DNA of 64,000 nucleotides from Asaia lannensis NBRC 102526 (lineage in GTDB: Bacteria > Pseudomonadota > Alphaproteobacteria > Acetobacterales > Acetobacteraceae), in the NCBI RefSeq assembly GCF_024054035.1, contig NZ_JAMXQU010000005.1, forward strand, positions 124,001 through 188,000, in the 5' to 3' direction. The position numbers and the translations under genes were made by a program. How positions within the stretch are numbered: the stretch's first letter is position 1; the number at the start of each line of letters is the position of its first letter. Shown here piece after piece: positions 46,253 to 54,265 of the stretch. The notes beneath the pieces are model-generated. The model made no database searches. It saw nothing but the letters and a program-made list of their open reading frames with translations, and was not told where the DNA came from.

Positions 46253-46278
46253 CTTTCCACGCGCACGAGGCACGTCTC

Positions 46279-47280
46279 ATGTCGTTTCTCAATGGCATTT
46301 CCACGGGTCACACCCCTTTGGGTCAGAATGGACGAGGGGGGCGGAACTCCGCCATTCTGGAACTGATACCGGAGCATAAGACCGGCAGTTTCCGCTGGCA
46401 CCGGCACGATTACCCGGCAGCCATCGCCTGCTGGAACTACCACCCGGAATATGAGCTGCACCTGATCACCCAGGGCGCTGGCCGTGCCATGATCGGTGAT
46501 CATATCGGCTCTTTCTCGACGGGGCAGCTTGTTCTCATCGGGCCTGATCTGCCTCATGCGTGGTTCAGCCCTCTCTCCGAGGGCGAGGTGCTTCAGGGGC
46601 GCGACGTGGTGCTTCAATTCAGCCAGAACTGGATTGAGGGGCTGATCGCGCTTTGTCCGGAGCTGTCGGGCCTGACCCGCATGCTTGCTGAATCGGTTCA
46701 CGGGCTTGAATTCACCGGGGTGCAGGCACTGGCCCATGCCGAGGCGCTTGTCGCCCTGGGTAGTACGCAGGGTCCGGGCCAGAAACTTGCCTCCTGCGTG
46801 TCCCTTCTCTCCGGGTTGTCGCAATCGCCATGGCGGCGTCTTTCTACCGGGCGCGATCGCACTGTGGCGGGTGGTGACGGGATTTCGGGCGCAGCGCGCA
46901 TCAACCGTCTGGTGCGCCAGCTCCTGACGACCGATCCCGCTACCATCCGGCATGAGACCATCGCTTCTACCATCGGCATGACGCCATCGGGATTCTCGCG
47001 CCAGTTTCGTGCGGTGACGGGTGAGACGTTCATGAGCTTCATGCAGAAGCTGCGTATCGGCCATGCCTGTCATCTGCTCGCGACGACCCCCAAGGCGGTG
47101 ACCGATATCTGTCGGGAAGCAGGGTTCAGCAATCTCTCAAACTTCAATCGCGTATTTCTGGGCTTGCGCGGCTGCACTCCGCGCCAGTTCCGCCAGCAAT
47201 CGCGACAGATCGCCGCACCCGACCTCAGGGTGCATACCCGTTCCCTTGGCGCCCCGAAGCGCCAACTGCAGGAGGCCTGA
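46279..47280 (+). CDS. AraC-family transcriptional regulator
   Basis: 333 aa. An N-terminal cupin-like domain (RWHRHDYPAAIACWNYHPEYELHLITQGAGRAMIGD) binds the ligand, and the C-terminal pair of helix-turn-helices (about 225-330: HETIASTIGMTPSGFSRQFRAVTG, VTDICREAGFSNLSNFNRVF) binds DNA. GAGG lies 8 bases before ATG 46279. It is 26 bases after the polyol dehydrogenase and 7 bases before the SDR gene, all on the plus strand, so it probably controls this polyol operon in response to its substrate. Confidence 0.9.
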   Translation: MSFLNGISTGHTPLGQNGRGGRNSAILELIPEHKTGSFRWHRHDYPAAIACWNYHPEYELHLITQGAGRAMIGDHIGSFSTGQLVLIGPDLPHAWFSPLSEGEVLQGRDVVLQFSQNWIEGLIALCPELSGLTRMLAESVHGLEFTGVQALAHAEALVALGSTQGPGQKLASCVSLLSGLSQSPWRRLSTGRDRTVAGGDGISGAARINRLVRQLLTTDPATIRHETIASTIGMTPSGFSRQFRAVTGETFMSFMQKLRIGHACHLLATTPKAVTDICREAGFSNLSNFNRVFLGLRGCTPRQFRQQSRQIAAPDLRVHTRSLGAPKRQLQEA

Positions 47281-47287
47281 GCCTGTC

Positions 47288-48058
47288 ATGACCGATCTCT
47301 CCACCCGTTTCTCGCTTCAGGGCAGGATTGCCGTCGTCACCGGGGCCTCACGGGGCTTGGGTGTCTCCATCTGCGAAACGCTGAGCGCCGCAGGGGCCGA
47401 TATCGTGGCTATCGCACGCGATGAGGCGCTGCTGGACGAGACGCGCGCGCTGGTCACTGCGCAGGGCCGGACCTGTCTCGCCATTGCCGCCGATCTGCTC
47501 GATGCCCGGGCTGCGGAGCAGGTTGCTACGCGCATACGCGGCGAGCTCGGCGCACCGACGATCCTTGTCAATAATGCCGGGATGAGCATTCCGAAATCGC
47601 TCATCGAGCAAAGCGTTGAGGAATGGGATTCCATTCTCAATCTCAACCTGCGGGCGCCCTGGCTTATGGCGCGGGCGCTGGCGCCGGGCATGATCGAGGC
47701 CGGGGGCGGGAAGATCATCAATATCAGCTCCATGGCCAGCAGCGTGGCGCTGACCGATCATGGCCCCTATGTGGCCTCCAAGGCCGGGCTCAACGGTCTG
47801 ACCAAGGTGATGACAGCCGAATGGGCACCCCATAATATCCAGTGCAATGCTGTCTGCCCTACCGTGGTCTGGACGCCCATGGGCGAGCGTGTCTGGGGCG
47901 TAGGTGACAAGCTCCAGCGCTTTCTCGAGAAAATTCCCGCAGGCCGCGTCGCGACACCGCAGGAAGTGGCCGATCTTGTGCTCTATCTCGCTACCCCTGC
48001 CTCGGGGATGATCAACGGGCAGGAGATCTTCGTCGATGGCGGTTATACCGCCATATAA
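47288..48058 (+). CDS. Short-chain dehydrogenase/reductase (gluconate-5-dehydrogenase-like)
   Basis: 256 aa. The cofactor motif VTGASRGLGVSIC, structural NNAGMSIPKS, catalytic serine in NISSMAS and YxxxK in YVASKAG define a classical SDR. The C terminus ASGMINGQEIFVDGGYTAI is standard. The ATG at 47288 was chosen because GGAGG precedes it and it follows the AraC stop by 7 bases. Relatives oxidize polyols or keto-gluconates. With the neighbouring dehydrogenase and regulator it likely belongs to one polyol pathway; the substrate is not evident. Confidence 0.88.
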   Translation: MTDLSTRFSLQGRIAVVTGASRGLGVSICETLSAAGADIVAIARDEALLDETRALVTAQGRTCLAIAADLLDARAAEQVATRIRGELGAPTILVNNAGMSIPKSLIEQSVEEWDSILNLNLRAPWLMARALAPGMIEAGGGKIINISSMASSVALTDHGPYVASKAGLNGLTKVMTAEWAPHNIQCNAVCPTVVWTPMGERVWGVGDKLQRFLEKIPAGRVATPQEVADLVLYLATPASGMINGQEIFVDGGYTAI

Positions 48059-48073
48059 AGCACCGGATGTTCC

Positions 48074-49336
48074 CTATTCCCAATGCGGGAACGGATCGGC
48101 AAGGTGTGCATGGGCGGTCGGATCGAAGGCACCCAGACTGTCCGGCATGACGAGACAGCTGTCGAGACGCAGGCGCAAGGCGATTTCATTCAATCCGGCT
48201 CCGATGAAAACGATCTCCTGTCTGCGGTCGCCATAAGTCTCGTCCCAATATCCCAGCAGGGTTTCGTGCCATGCCGGGTCTTGCGGCCAGTGTTCGTGTG
48301 GGATGCTGGCCCACCAGCGTCCGGCAGCCTGATTGCGCGCCAGTGAGCCCGCAATGCTCAGTTCTCCAACCCAGTCCGGGCGTGTGGCCAGCCAGAAATA
48401 CCCCTTGGCACGGACCAGGCCGGGCCAGGACTCCTCGATAAACCGTGCAAAGGCAACGGGGTCGAAAGGGCGTCTTGCGCGATAGACGAAGCTCGACACG
48501 CCATATTCCCCGGTTTCCGGAGCATGTGTTTCGGGGTGATAGAGTTCCTGATACCAGCGTGCATGACGTTGGGCACGTTCGAAATCGAACAGACCGGTAT
48601 CGAGAACCTGAGCCGGATCGATGCGGCTTTCTGTCGTCTCGATCAGCCTCGCCTCACTGTTGAGGGCGCGTATGATGCGTCGTACTGTCTGACGCTGCGA
48701 TTCCGTTGCGGCATCGATCTTGTTGAGCAGAACGACATCGGCAAACTCGATCTGGTCCACCAGCAGATCGACAAGGGCGCGGCCATCGTCATCTCCCGCG
48801 ACTTCACCCCGGTCGCGCAGGAAATCCGTCGAGGAGAAATCGGCCAGAAGATTGGCCGCGTCGACCAGTGTCACCATCGTATCCAGACGCGCGATATCGC
48901 TGAGGCTGCGTCCGTTTTCATCCCGGAATTCGAAGGTTGCGGCGATGGGCAGGGGTTCGGCAATGCCCGTTGATTCGATCAGAAGATAGTCGAAACGCGC
49001 CATGGCAGCGATACGGCCCACTTCTGTAAGAAGGTCGTCACGCAGTGTGCAGCAGATGCAGCCATTGGTCATCTCGACCAGGCTTTCCTCGGTACGGCTC
49101 AACTCTCCGGCGCCGGATCGTATCAGTGCGGCATCGATATTCACTTCGCTCATGTCATTGACGATGACGGCAATACGCAGCCCTGCGCTGTTGTTGAGCA
49201 GATGATTCATCAATGTGGTTTTGCCCGCACCGAGAAACCCCGACAGAATCGTGACGGGCAGACGTGTGTCGTTCCGGGCAGGCGTGTCGGAACTAGGAGC
49301 GGCTTTTGACGATGCAGGGGAGCTGTTTTGGGTCAT
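48074..49336 (-). CDS. COG0523/CobW-family GTPase, probable zinc metallochaperone
   Basis: 420 aa. Walker A GFLGAGKTT (33-41), the metal-binding NGCICCTLRDDL (cysteines 93, 95 and 96), the Walker B/ESTG block (LLIESTGIAEP) and NKID place it in COG0523. A CobW C-terminal domain runs from about residue 270. Members under Zur control deliver zinc during starvation, and the perfect Zur palindrome just upstream (49379-49396) supports that rather than a cobalamin role. ATG 49336 was chosen; GTG 49357 is possible. It is divergent from the DUF1826 gene. Confidence 0.9.
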   Translation of the reverse strand: MTQNSSPASSKAAPSSDTPARNDTRLPVTILSGFLGAGKTTLMNHLLNNSAGLRIAVIVNDMSEVNIDAALIRSGAGELSRTEESLVEMTNGCICCTLRDDLLTEVGRIAAMARFDYLLIESTGIAEPLPIAATFEFRDENGRSLSDIARLDTMVTLVDAANLLADFSSTDFLRDRGEVAGDDDGRALVDLLVDQIEFADVVLLNKIDAATESQRQTVRRIIRALNSEARLIETTESRIDPAQVLDTGLFDFERAQRHARWYQELYHPETHAPETGEYGVSSFVYRARRPFDPVAFARFIEESWPGLVRAKGYFWLATRPDWVGELSIAGSLARNQAAGRWWASIPHEHWPQDPAWHETLLGYWDETYGDRRQEIVFIGAGLNEIALRLRLDSCLVMPDSLGAFDPTAHAHLADPFPHWE

Positions 49337-49378
49337 GGCAGTCTTTCGAGGCGACACATTGATTTTCGAGGTAGATCT

Positions 49379-49396
49379 GTTATGTTATAACATAAC
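49379..49396. promoter_or_regulatory. Zur box between divergent CobW-like and DUF1826 genes
   Basis: GTTATGTTATAACATAAC is a perfect 18-base palindrome that matches the Zur operator of alphaproteobacteria (core TGTTATANTATAACA). It lies in the 78-base gap between the two divergent starts, so one Zur dimer pair could repress both when zinc is ample. Confidence 0.88.
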
Positions 49397-49414
49397 CTAA
49401 TCGAGAGATGCGCC

Positions 49415-50305
49415 ATGTTCAACCCATGTCCCACACGTCGTGTTCTCGCCTATCGCAAAGAGCCTCTGGCAATCACGCTCCCGGCAGGCGATCTGACCAT
49501 TCTGCCTTTCGGGTTGCTGGACCGGGTGCGTGACGAGGCCTTTCGTTATCTCGGGTCGAAGCCGCGACCGGTGATCCTGCGTGGCACGATCGAGGCGCTG
49601 TCAGCGCAGCTCGACACGTTGCTGCAGGGACAATCCCCGGCACTCAAAGAGGATATTCTGTCTCTGGCCCGGCTTTACGCAGATATTTCAGGACAGGACT
49701 TCGTTCGTATCAGGCTGGAGCGCGTTCTGACCGATAGCTGCCGGAAATTCCATGTGGATCATCTCAGCTTGCGCCTGCTGCGCAGCTATGTCGGGCCTGG
49801 CGTACAATGGACGCGTGACGAAGGGGTTACGATTCACGATACACCGCCCGGCTCGGTCGTATTGCTCGCCGGTACGGCGCACCCCGGCTGGTCGGAAAGC
49901 TGCACGGCCAGACACCGTTCTCCACCCATGACCGACGCCCAGTTGAGTCTGGGTGGCCGATTGCTTCTGACGATAGACGAAACATCTCTCGGAACGGACC
50001 GATCCATTGATGCCATGCTGGCGCAAACCGATGAGCCGCATGGGGATTGGTCGGGCCGTTGTGCCGATCCGGCTTGCGCTGCGATTCATGATGCAGCTCA
50101 GCTCGAGGGAGAATCTGGTCAGACCGCGTCGCACCAGAACGCAGAGCAGGTAGCCGCAACGACTGAAGCCGCGCAGAAACATATGCACGCGCAAAGCCCG
50201 GAAGATCCGTCTTTCCAGCATTCCGCCCTGTCGTCCGAACAGCTGGCGCGGCGTGAAAGCACCTGGAACATGGCTCAGGGAACGGGTCCGCATGTTCTCC
50301 ATTGA
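49415..50305 (+). CDS. DUF1826 protein, zinc-responsive
   Basis: 296 aa. The DUF1826 core is clear: SCRKFHVDHLSLRLLRSYVGPGVQW (residues 108-132, given in part), SVVLLAGTAHPGW, and RHRSPP (166-171). C109, H113, H116 and H167 look like a metal site. The C-terminal 90 residues are extra and rich in His, Gln and Glu (HDAAQ, SHQNAEQ, KHMHAQ), perhaps a metal-storing tail. DUF1826 genes often sit beside COG0523 GTPases under Zur, as here. The function is unknown; a zinc-sparing or scavenging role is inferred. It overlaps the next gene by 14 bases. Confidence 0.85.
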   Translation: MFNPCPTRRVLAYRKEPLAITLPAGDLTILPFGLLDRVRDEAFRYLGSKPRPVILRGTIEALSAQLDTLLQGQSPALKEDILSLARLYADISGQDFVRIRLERVLTDSCRKFHVDHLSLRLLRSYVGPGVQWTRDEGVTIHDTPPGSVVLLAGTAHPGWSESCTARHRSPPMTDAQLSLGGRLLLTIDETSLGTDRSIDAMLAQTDEPHGDWSGRCADPACAAIHDAAQLEGESGQTASHQNAEQVAATTEAAQKHMHAQSPEDPSFQHSALSSEQLARRESTWNMAQGTGPHVLH

Positions 50306-50900
50306 GAGTTGGCCCGATGTCTCCCCCCTTTCTGGCGCAACCGACGATGCGCCACGCGTCCGGGCGGGAGGACTTGAGGATGCGCTCTCCCATCTGACGC
50401 GGGAGGATCTCGATATGGTGGTGTGGGCGCGCAGGCCCCCGGAAGGCTGGGTGCAGGCGATGAGAGCGCATTTGCCTGACCTCACGCCGTTCGACCTTAC
50501 CGGTACCGTCGAGCAGATCACGCAGGCTGTGAAAGACCGGCAGCCAGAACCCGTCGTGGGCGCAGGTGAGCATGGACACGCCTCTTACCCGGCGTTTCTG
50601 ATCGAGGATATTATCCACTGCGCTTCGCTCGCAGCTGCCCTGTCCGGGTCGAACAGGCTTCATTTGACGCTCAGCACAGGGACTGGAGGCATGCCTCAGC
50701 CGGGTGGGAGATTGACCCTGTTCTGTGCCTATGGGCATGACGATGTGTGCTGGTATTCCGGAGGGGGATTCGGTGGGGCTGCCATGACACGCTTTGCTCC
50801 GTTCAGTCTTGCCTTAATGCCAGCACGGCGTGAAACACGCTTGCGTCTGGTGCCCGACCCTGCCTCTCTGGGTGTCGTTCTCCTTATCCGGGCCCTGTAA
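50292..50900 (+). CDS. Divergent DUF1826-like paralog lacking metal ligands
   Basis: 202 aa. The start overlaps the DUF1826 gene by 14 bases. Its N-terminal LDMVVWARRPPEGWVQAM resembles the opening of many DUF1826 proteins. Residues 103-155 (LIEDIIHCASLAAALSG, LTLFCAYGHDDVCWY) align by eye with residues 78-132 of the upstream protein. The C, H, H and H ligand candidates are missing. It may be a degraded paralog or a non-metal partner subunit. No membrane helix or signal peptide is seen. The homology is my reading and needs a profile search. Confidence 0.7.
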   Translation: MFSIESWPDVSPLSGATDDAPRVRAGGLEDALSHLTREDLDMVVWARRPPEGWVQAMRAHLPDLTPFDLTGTVEQITQAVKDRQPEPVVGAGEHGHASYPAFLIEDIIHCASLAAALSGSNRLHLTLSTGTGGMPQPGGRLTLFCAYGHDDVCWYSGGGFGGAAMTRFAPFSLALMPARRETRLRLVPDPASLGVVLLIRAL

Positions 50901-50901
50901 C

Positions 50902-50922
50902 ACCGGGGGGATCGCCCCCGGT
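50902..50922 (+). terminator. Hairpin after the DUF1826-like pair
   Basis: ACCGGGGG (50902-50909) and CCCCCGGT (50915-50922) form a perfect 8-bp stem with a GATCG loop, starting right after the stop at 50900. No T-run follows. It lies between convergent genes and may stop both. Confidence 0.6.
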
Positions 50923-50990
50923 CAGGAGCGGTGGATCTATCCGCGCTTGTGCGGGCCAAATGGCGTACCCGGATCGGTTTTCTGCTTCGT

Positions 50991-52640
50991 TCAGAGCGTG
51001 ATTTTGCCTTGACGGTGCAGTGTCTGAATGCGGTCTGCCGTGCGGAGCGCGATCGCTGTTATGGTCAGTGAGGGATTGACCCCGCCGACCGTCGGAAAGA
51101 CCGAGCCATCGCAGATCCACAGATTGGGCACATCCCAGCTTCTGCAATCGGCATCGACAACCGAGTTTTCAGCGGAAAATCCCATTCGTGCCGTACCTGC
51201 CAGATGGTTCGTATCATTCTCCTGACGCCAGATATCCTGTGCCCCGATGAGTTCGAGAGAGCGCTGCATTTCCCCCAGGGCATGCTGGATCATGACCTTG
51301 TCATTGTCCTGCCATCCATAGGTGATGCGCGTGATCGGCAGACCGTACTGGTCTTTTTCATCGGCCAGCGTCACGCGGTTCTCCATGCTTGGCAGCATTT
51401 CGCCCACCATCTTGAGACCGACCTGATGATTGTAGTCCATCATTTTCTGGCGCAGCGCCTCGCCCCACATCCCGCGCGAGGAAGAAACGGCAGAGGACCA
51501 TTCGAGCGGAAGAGGTCCCTGGGCCATCCAGCAATAACCGCCGAAAAAGTCCTTTTTATCTTCGTAATTCCAGTGTTCGGTGATGGTGAGCGAAGGCGGT
51601 CCCTTGTTCCATCGCACCATTTCCTTCATGCGGCCATAGACGGCCTGATTGGACTGCACCATCAGATTGCGCCCGACATAGCCGGAGCGGTTGGCTAACC
51701 CGTCAGGGAAACGGTCTGTGGCAGAATTCAGAAGCAGGCGCGGTGTTTCGATGGCATAGCCCGCAACGATAACCTGCTTCGCACGCTGGAAATGCCATTT
51801 GCCCTCACGATGATAATGCACACCGGTGGCGAGCCCTCGTGAGTCGGTTTCAATGCGGCTCACCATGGCCAGATCGCGTATTTCCGCTCCGGCTTTCAAC
51901 GCGCGCGGGATATAGGTGACCAGCTGGCTCTGTTTGGCGTTGGTGGAACAGCCCACGCGGCAAAAGCCACGATAGACGCAAGACGGTGAGTCGCCTCTCG
52001 GGGCCGACACCGTGGCGAGCGGTGTCTCCGACCAGCGATACCCCATGGCTTCGGCACCGCGTGCCAGCCACTCACCCGCACTGCCGATTTCATGTGCACG
52101 ATAGGGATAGCGCGGGCGTCTGGGCCCCCAGGGATACGAGACCGGCCCCGCAATGGCGAGGTCACGCTCTGCCTTGTCGTAATAGGACCACATCTCACGC
52201 CAGTCGAGCGGCCAGTCCACGGCATAGCCGAGTTTCGTGCGTGCCTGAAACCACTCGGGTCGAAAACGCAACGAAACCATAGCAAAATGAACCGTCGATC
52301 CACCGACGGCCTTGCCACTGTTGTTGCTTCCCATCTTGATGGGATTGGCGCCGTCCACAAGGCGTTCGTCGGTCCAGTAGAGCTGGCTCTGGCTTGTTTC
52401 ATCCGAGGCGAAATCCTCGAGCGGTCGGAAATACGCACCGGCATCGAAGCCGATGACCGAATAGCCCATTTCAGCCAGCCGCGCGATAAGAGGGCCACCC
52501 CCGGCACCGGTTCCGATTACGACGAAGTCCACAGCCTCGTTCTGCGCATATTCGCGCATGGGAACCCATGCGCCTTTGCGGAAAACGTCGGGCGCACGGC
52601 CGTTCGTGGCCCGCGGCGTGTACAGGGGATTATCGGACAT
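50991..52640 (-). CDS. GMC-family flavoprotein, gluconate-2-dehydrogenase-large-subunit-like
   Basis: 549 aa. FAD motif DFVVIGTGAGGGPLIARLAEMG, then GGSTVHFAMVSLRF. A three-cysteine block CVYRGFCRVGCSTNAKQS is typical of the gluconate-2-dehydrogenase alpha group. C-terminal HLAGTARMGF and GGVNPSLTITAIALRTAD hold the GMC active-site His/Asn. No signal peptide is seen. ATG 52640 overlaps the upstream subunit-3-like gene by 11 bases. It is the last gene of an operon with a TPP enzyme and a duplicated membrane protein. Unlike the dehydrogenase at the start of the window, no cytochrome c gene accompanies it. Substrate unknown. Confidence 0.87.
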   Translation of the reverse strand: MSDNPLYTPRATNGRAPDVFRKGAWVPMREYAQNEAVDFVVIGTGAGGGPLIARLAEMGYSVIGFDAGAYFRPLEDFASDETSQSQLYWTDERLVDGANPIKMGSNNSGKAVGGSTVHFAMVSLRFRPEWFQARTKLGYAVDWPLDWREMWSYYDKAERDLAIAGPVSYPWGPRRPRYPYRAHEIGSAGEWLARGAEAMGYRWSETPLATVSAPRGDSPSCVYRGFCRVGCSTNAKQSQLVTYIPRALKAGAEIRDLAMVSRIETDSRGLATGVHYHREGKWHFQRAKQVIVAGYAIETPRLLLNSATDRFPDGLANRSGYVGRNLMVQSNQAVYGRMKEMVRWNKGPPSLTITEHWNYEDKKDFFGGYCWMAQGPLPLEWSSAVSSSRGMWGEALRQKMMDYNHQVGLKMVGEMLPSMENRVTLADEKDQYGLPITRITYGWQDNDKVMIQHALGEMQRSLELIGAQDIWRQENDTNHLAGTARMGFSAENSVVDADCRSWDVPNLWICDGSVFPTVGGVNPSLTITAIALRTADRIQTLHRQGKITL

Positions 52641-53295
52641 GACGGTTTTCCTTGCGCGTCTTCTCGACTGTCCCGGGAGTTGCTTCGATCGCTTCCCATG
52701 GGTCACGCCGGTCGTTCTGCAGGCGCACGTAGCCACGCGGGCTGGCGGGGCCGCCAAACCCGATTTCGCTCCAGGCGGTGGGATGGGCGTAATAGGCGGA
52801 GAGAATATCGGTCAGTACATGGCCGTTGAAAAAGAGCTGCATCTGTTCGGCGCTCCAGCCTGCGTGCCCCAGATTTCCATCGGCCGCCTCCTGCATCAGG
52901 GATTCCTGTAGTTCCGGCGGTAGCGCATGGAAACTTCTGTCATGGCGTGCAAGCGCCTCCGCTTCGAATACGGCCAGACCGTTTTTCCAGGTGTCGCATT
53001 GAGGTGGCAGCGCCGCGTCGCGAAAACCGGGGCGTGTGTCGTGAAGGAGTTTCTGATCCACATAGGCGGCCAGTGGCACGGGCGAACGGTCGCGCGGCTG
53101 CGGCATGATCCGGTCGCATAATGCGCTCAGTGTGCGCCATTCCAGTGCATTCAGATAGCGGGCCTCTCGCGGAACGGCGAGACGCGCATCGATCACGCGC
53201 CGTGTCGCCTCGTTCCATGAAGGGGAAAGACGCTTGTTGAGAACGTCATAGCCGGGATAACGCTCTGTCGCCGCGTTCGTGGTCACGTCAGACAT
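52630..53295 (-). CDS. Gluconate 2-dehydrogenase subunit 3-like protein
   Basis: 221 aa. It matches the subunit-3 (gamma) family: LNALEWRTLSALCDRIMPQP, then VAAYVDQKL-type VPLAAYVDQKLLHD and the C-terminal GHVLTDILSAYYAHPTAWSEIGFGGPASPRGYV. In known gluconate dehydrogenases this subunit supports folding and export of the flavoprotein and carries a Tat signal. Here the N terminus (SDVTTNAATERYPGYDVL) has none. ATG 53295 was chosen because GGAGG lies 9 bases before it. It overlaps both neighbours by 8-11 bases, so it forms a translational chain. Confidence 0.85.
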   Translation of the reverse strand: MSDVTTNAATERYPGYDVLNKRLSPSWNEATRRVIDARLAVPREARYLNALEWRTLSALCDRIMPQPRDRSPVPLAAYVDQKLLHDTRPGFRDAALPPQCDTWKNGLAVFEAEALARHDRSFHALPPELQESLMQEAADGNLGHAGWSAEQMQLFFNGHVLTDILSAYYAHPTAWSEIGFGGPASPRGYVRLQNDRRDPWEAIEATPGTVEKTRKENRHVR

Positions 53296-54265
53296 CGCTG
53301 TCATCCTCCATCAGATCGAGGGCAGCGAGCCCGGCCAGTGCCAGGCCGGTAAAGGCGGGTGGCGCGGGAATGGGCGGGCCATTGAGCAGGTTCTGCTGGA
53401 TATTGCGCCATCCATCCATATCGCGACCGACGCCAATGGCATGAAAAACAGTGCCTGAAACACCCATGATGGCTGTTGCGCGCAACCACCAGCGCGTCAG
53501 ACGCCGGTCGGTGCGTGTATCGCCCAGTGATGCGTTGGTCAGCGCAGCCGCCGCTGCTGGCGGCATGGTGACGGGCAGCATCATGAAAGGATCATGAAAG
53601 CTGCCTCTGAAATGCAGCAATCCGGCTTCTGCTGTCGTGCCGATCATACCTGCGCCGGAAACGGCACCGATCACGCGTCCGGCAGGCAGACCGAACAGGC
53701 GCGGTGTTTCACCTGCAGGCGTGTCGCGCACGCGCTCGGAGAAAAAGCCGAGCAATCCCGAAAGGCCGATAGCCATCGGTGCGCCGAGCGGTGCACCGTA
53801 AAACAGGTTCTGCCAGATGAACCGACCCGGTTTCTGGATGACGTTCCAGAAATGGAAGCCTGTTCCCGCCAGTCCTACAAGGCCGGTCAGCGCATAGATA
53901 CTATCGCGCGCCCAATGCGACTTTGCGCGTTTGTCGGCCGTTCCATGCGCGGAAACCGCCAGCGCCAATGCCGATGTCACCAGGGGCGTGTACATTGCCT
54001 TGTTTTCGAAGCTGCCGCGATAATGTTCCACGGCACTGTCGAAAAGCACGGAGGCAGCCAATGTGCCTGCTGAGCGATTGAGTCGCCGCGCCGCCAGATT
54101 GGCCCGGTCTGGCGATGGAGCGCGCTCTGTTGAAAGGGCGGGGGGCAGAGCTTTCCTGCTCATGCGCCCACCGCGTGCTGCCGCGGCAAAGGCAGCCGCC
54201 GTCAGGGCGCCGGTCAGGCCGAGAGCCCAGCCGACGGCCCCGCGTGGGCCGTTATAACGCGCCAC
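53288..54265 (-). CDS. Internally duplicated membrane protein with paired histidines
   Basis: 325 aa, about eight hydrophobic segments. Two halves repeat: SAVEHYRGSF (78-86) matches AGLLHFRGSF (214-223), GLAGTGFHFW (131-140) matches GVSGTVFHAI (268-277), and WQNLFYGAPLGAP (151-163) matches IQQNLLNGPPIPAP (289-302). Histidines H81/H218 and H138/H275 occupy equivalent places, so they could bind heme or a quinone. I do not recognise a named family. It starts with GTG directly after the TPP-enzyme stop (TGAGTG) and overlaps the subunit-3-like gene by 8 bases. A membrane anchor or electron acceptor for the GMC/TPP enzymes is inferred. Confidence 0.75.
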   Translation of the reverse strand: MARYNGPRGAVGWALGLTGALTAAAFAAAARGGRMSRKALPPALSTERAPSPDRANLAARRLNRSAGTLAASVLFDSAVEHYRGSFENKAMYTPLVTSALALAVSAHGTADKRAKSHWARDSIYALTGLVGLAGTGFHFWNVIQKPGRFIWQNLFYGAPLGAPMAIGLSGLLGFFSERVRDTPAGETPRLFGLPAGRVIGAVSGAGMIGTTAEAGLLHFRGSFHDPFMMLPVTMPPAAAAALTNASLGDTRTDRRLTRWWLRATAIMGVSGTVFHAIGVGRDMDGWRNIQQNLLNGPPIPAPPAFTGLALAGLAALDLMEDDSDV

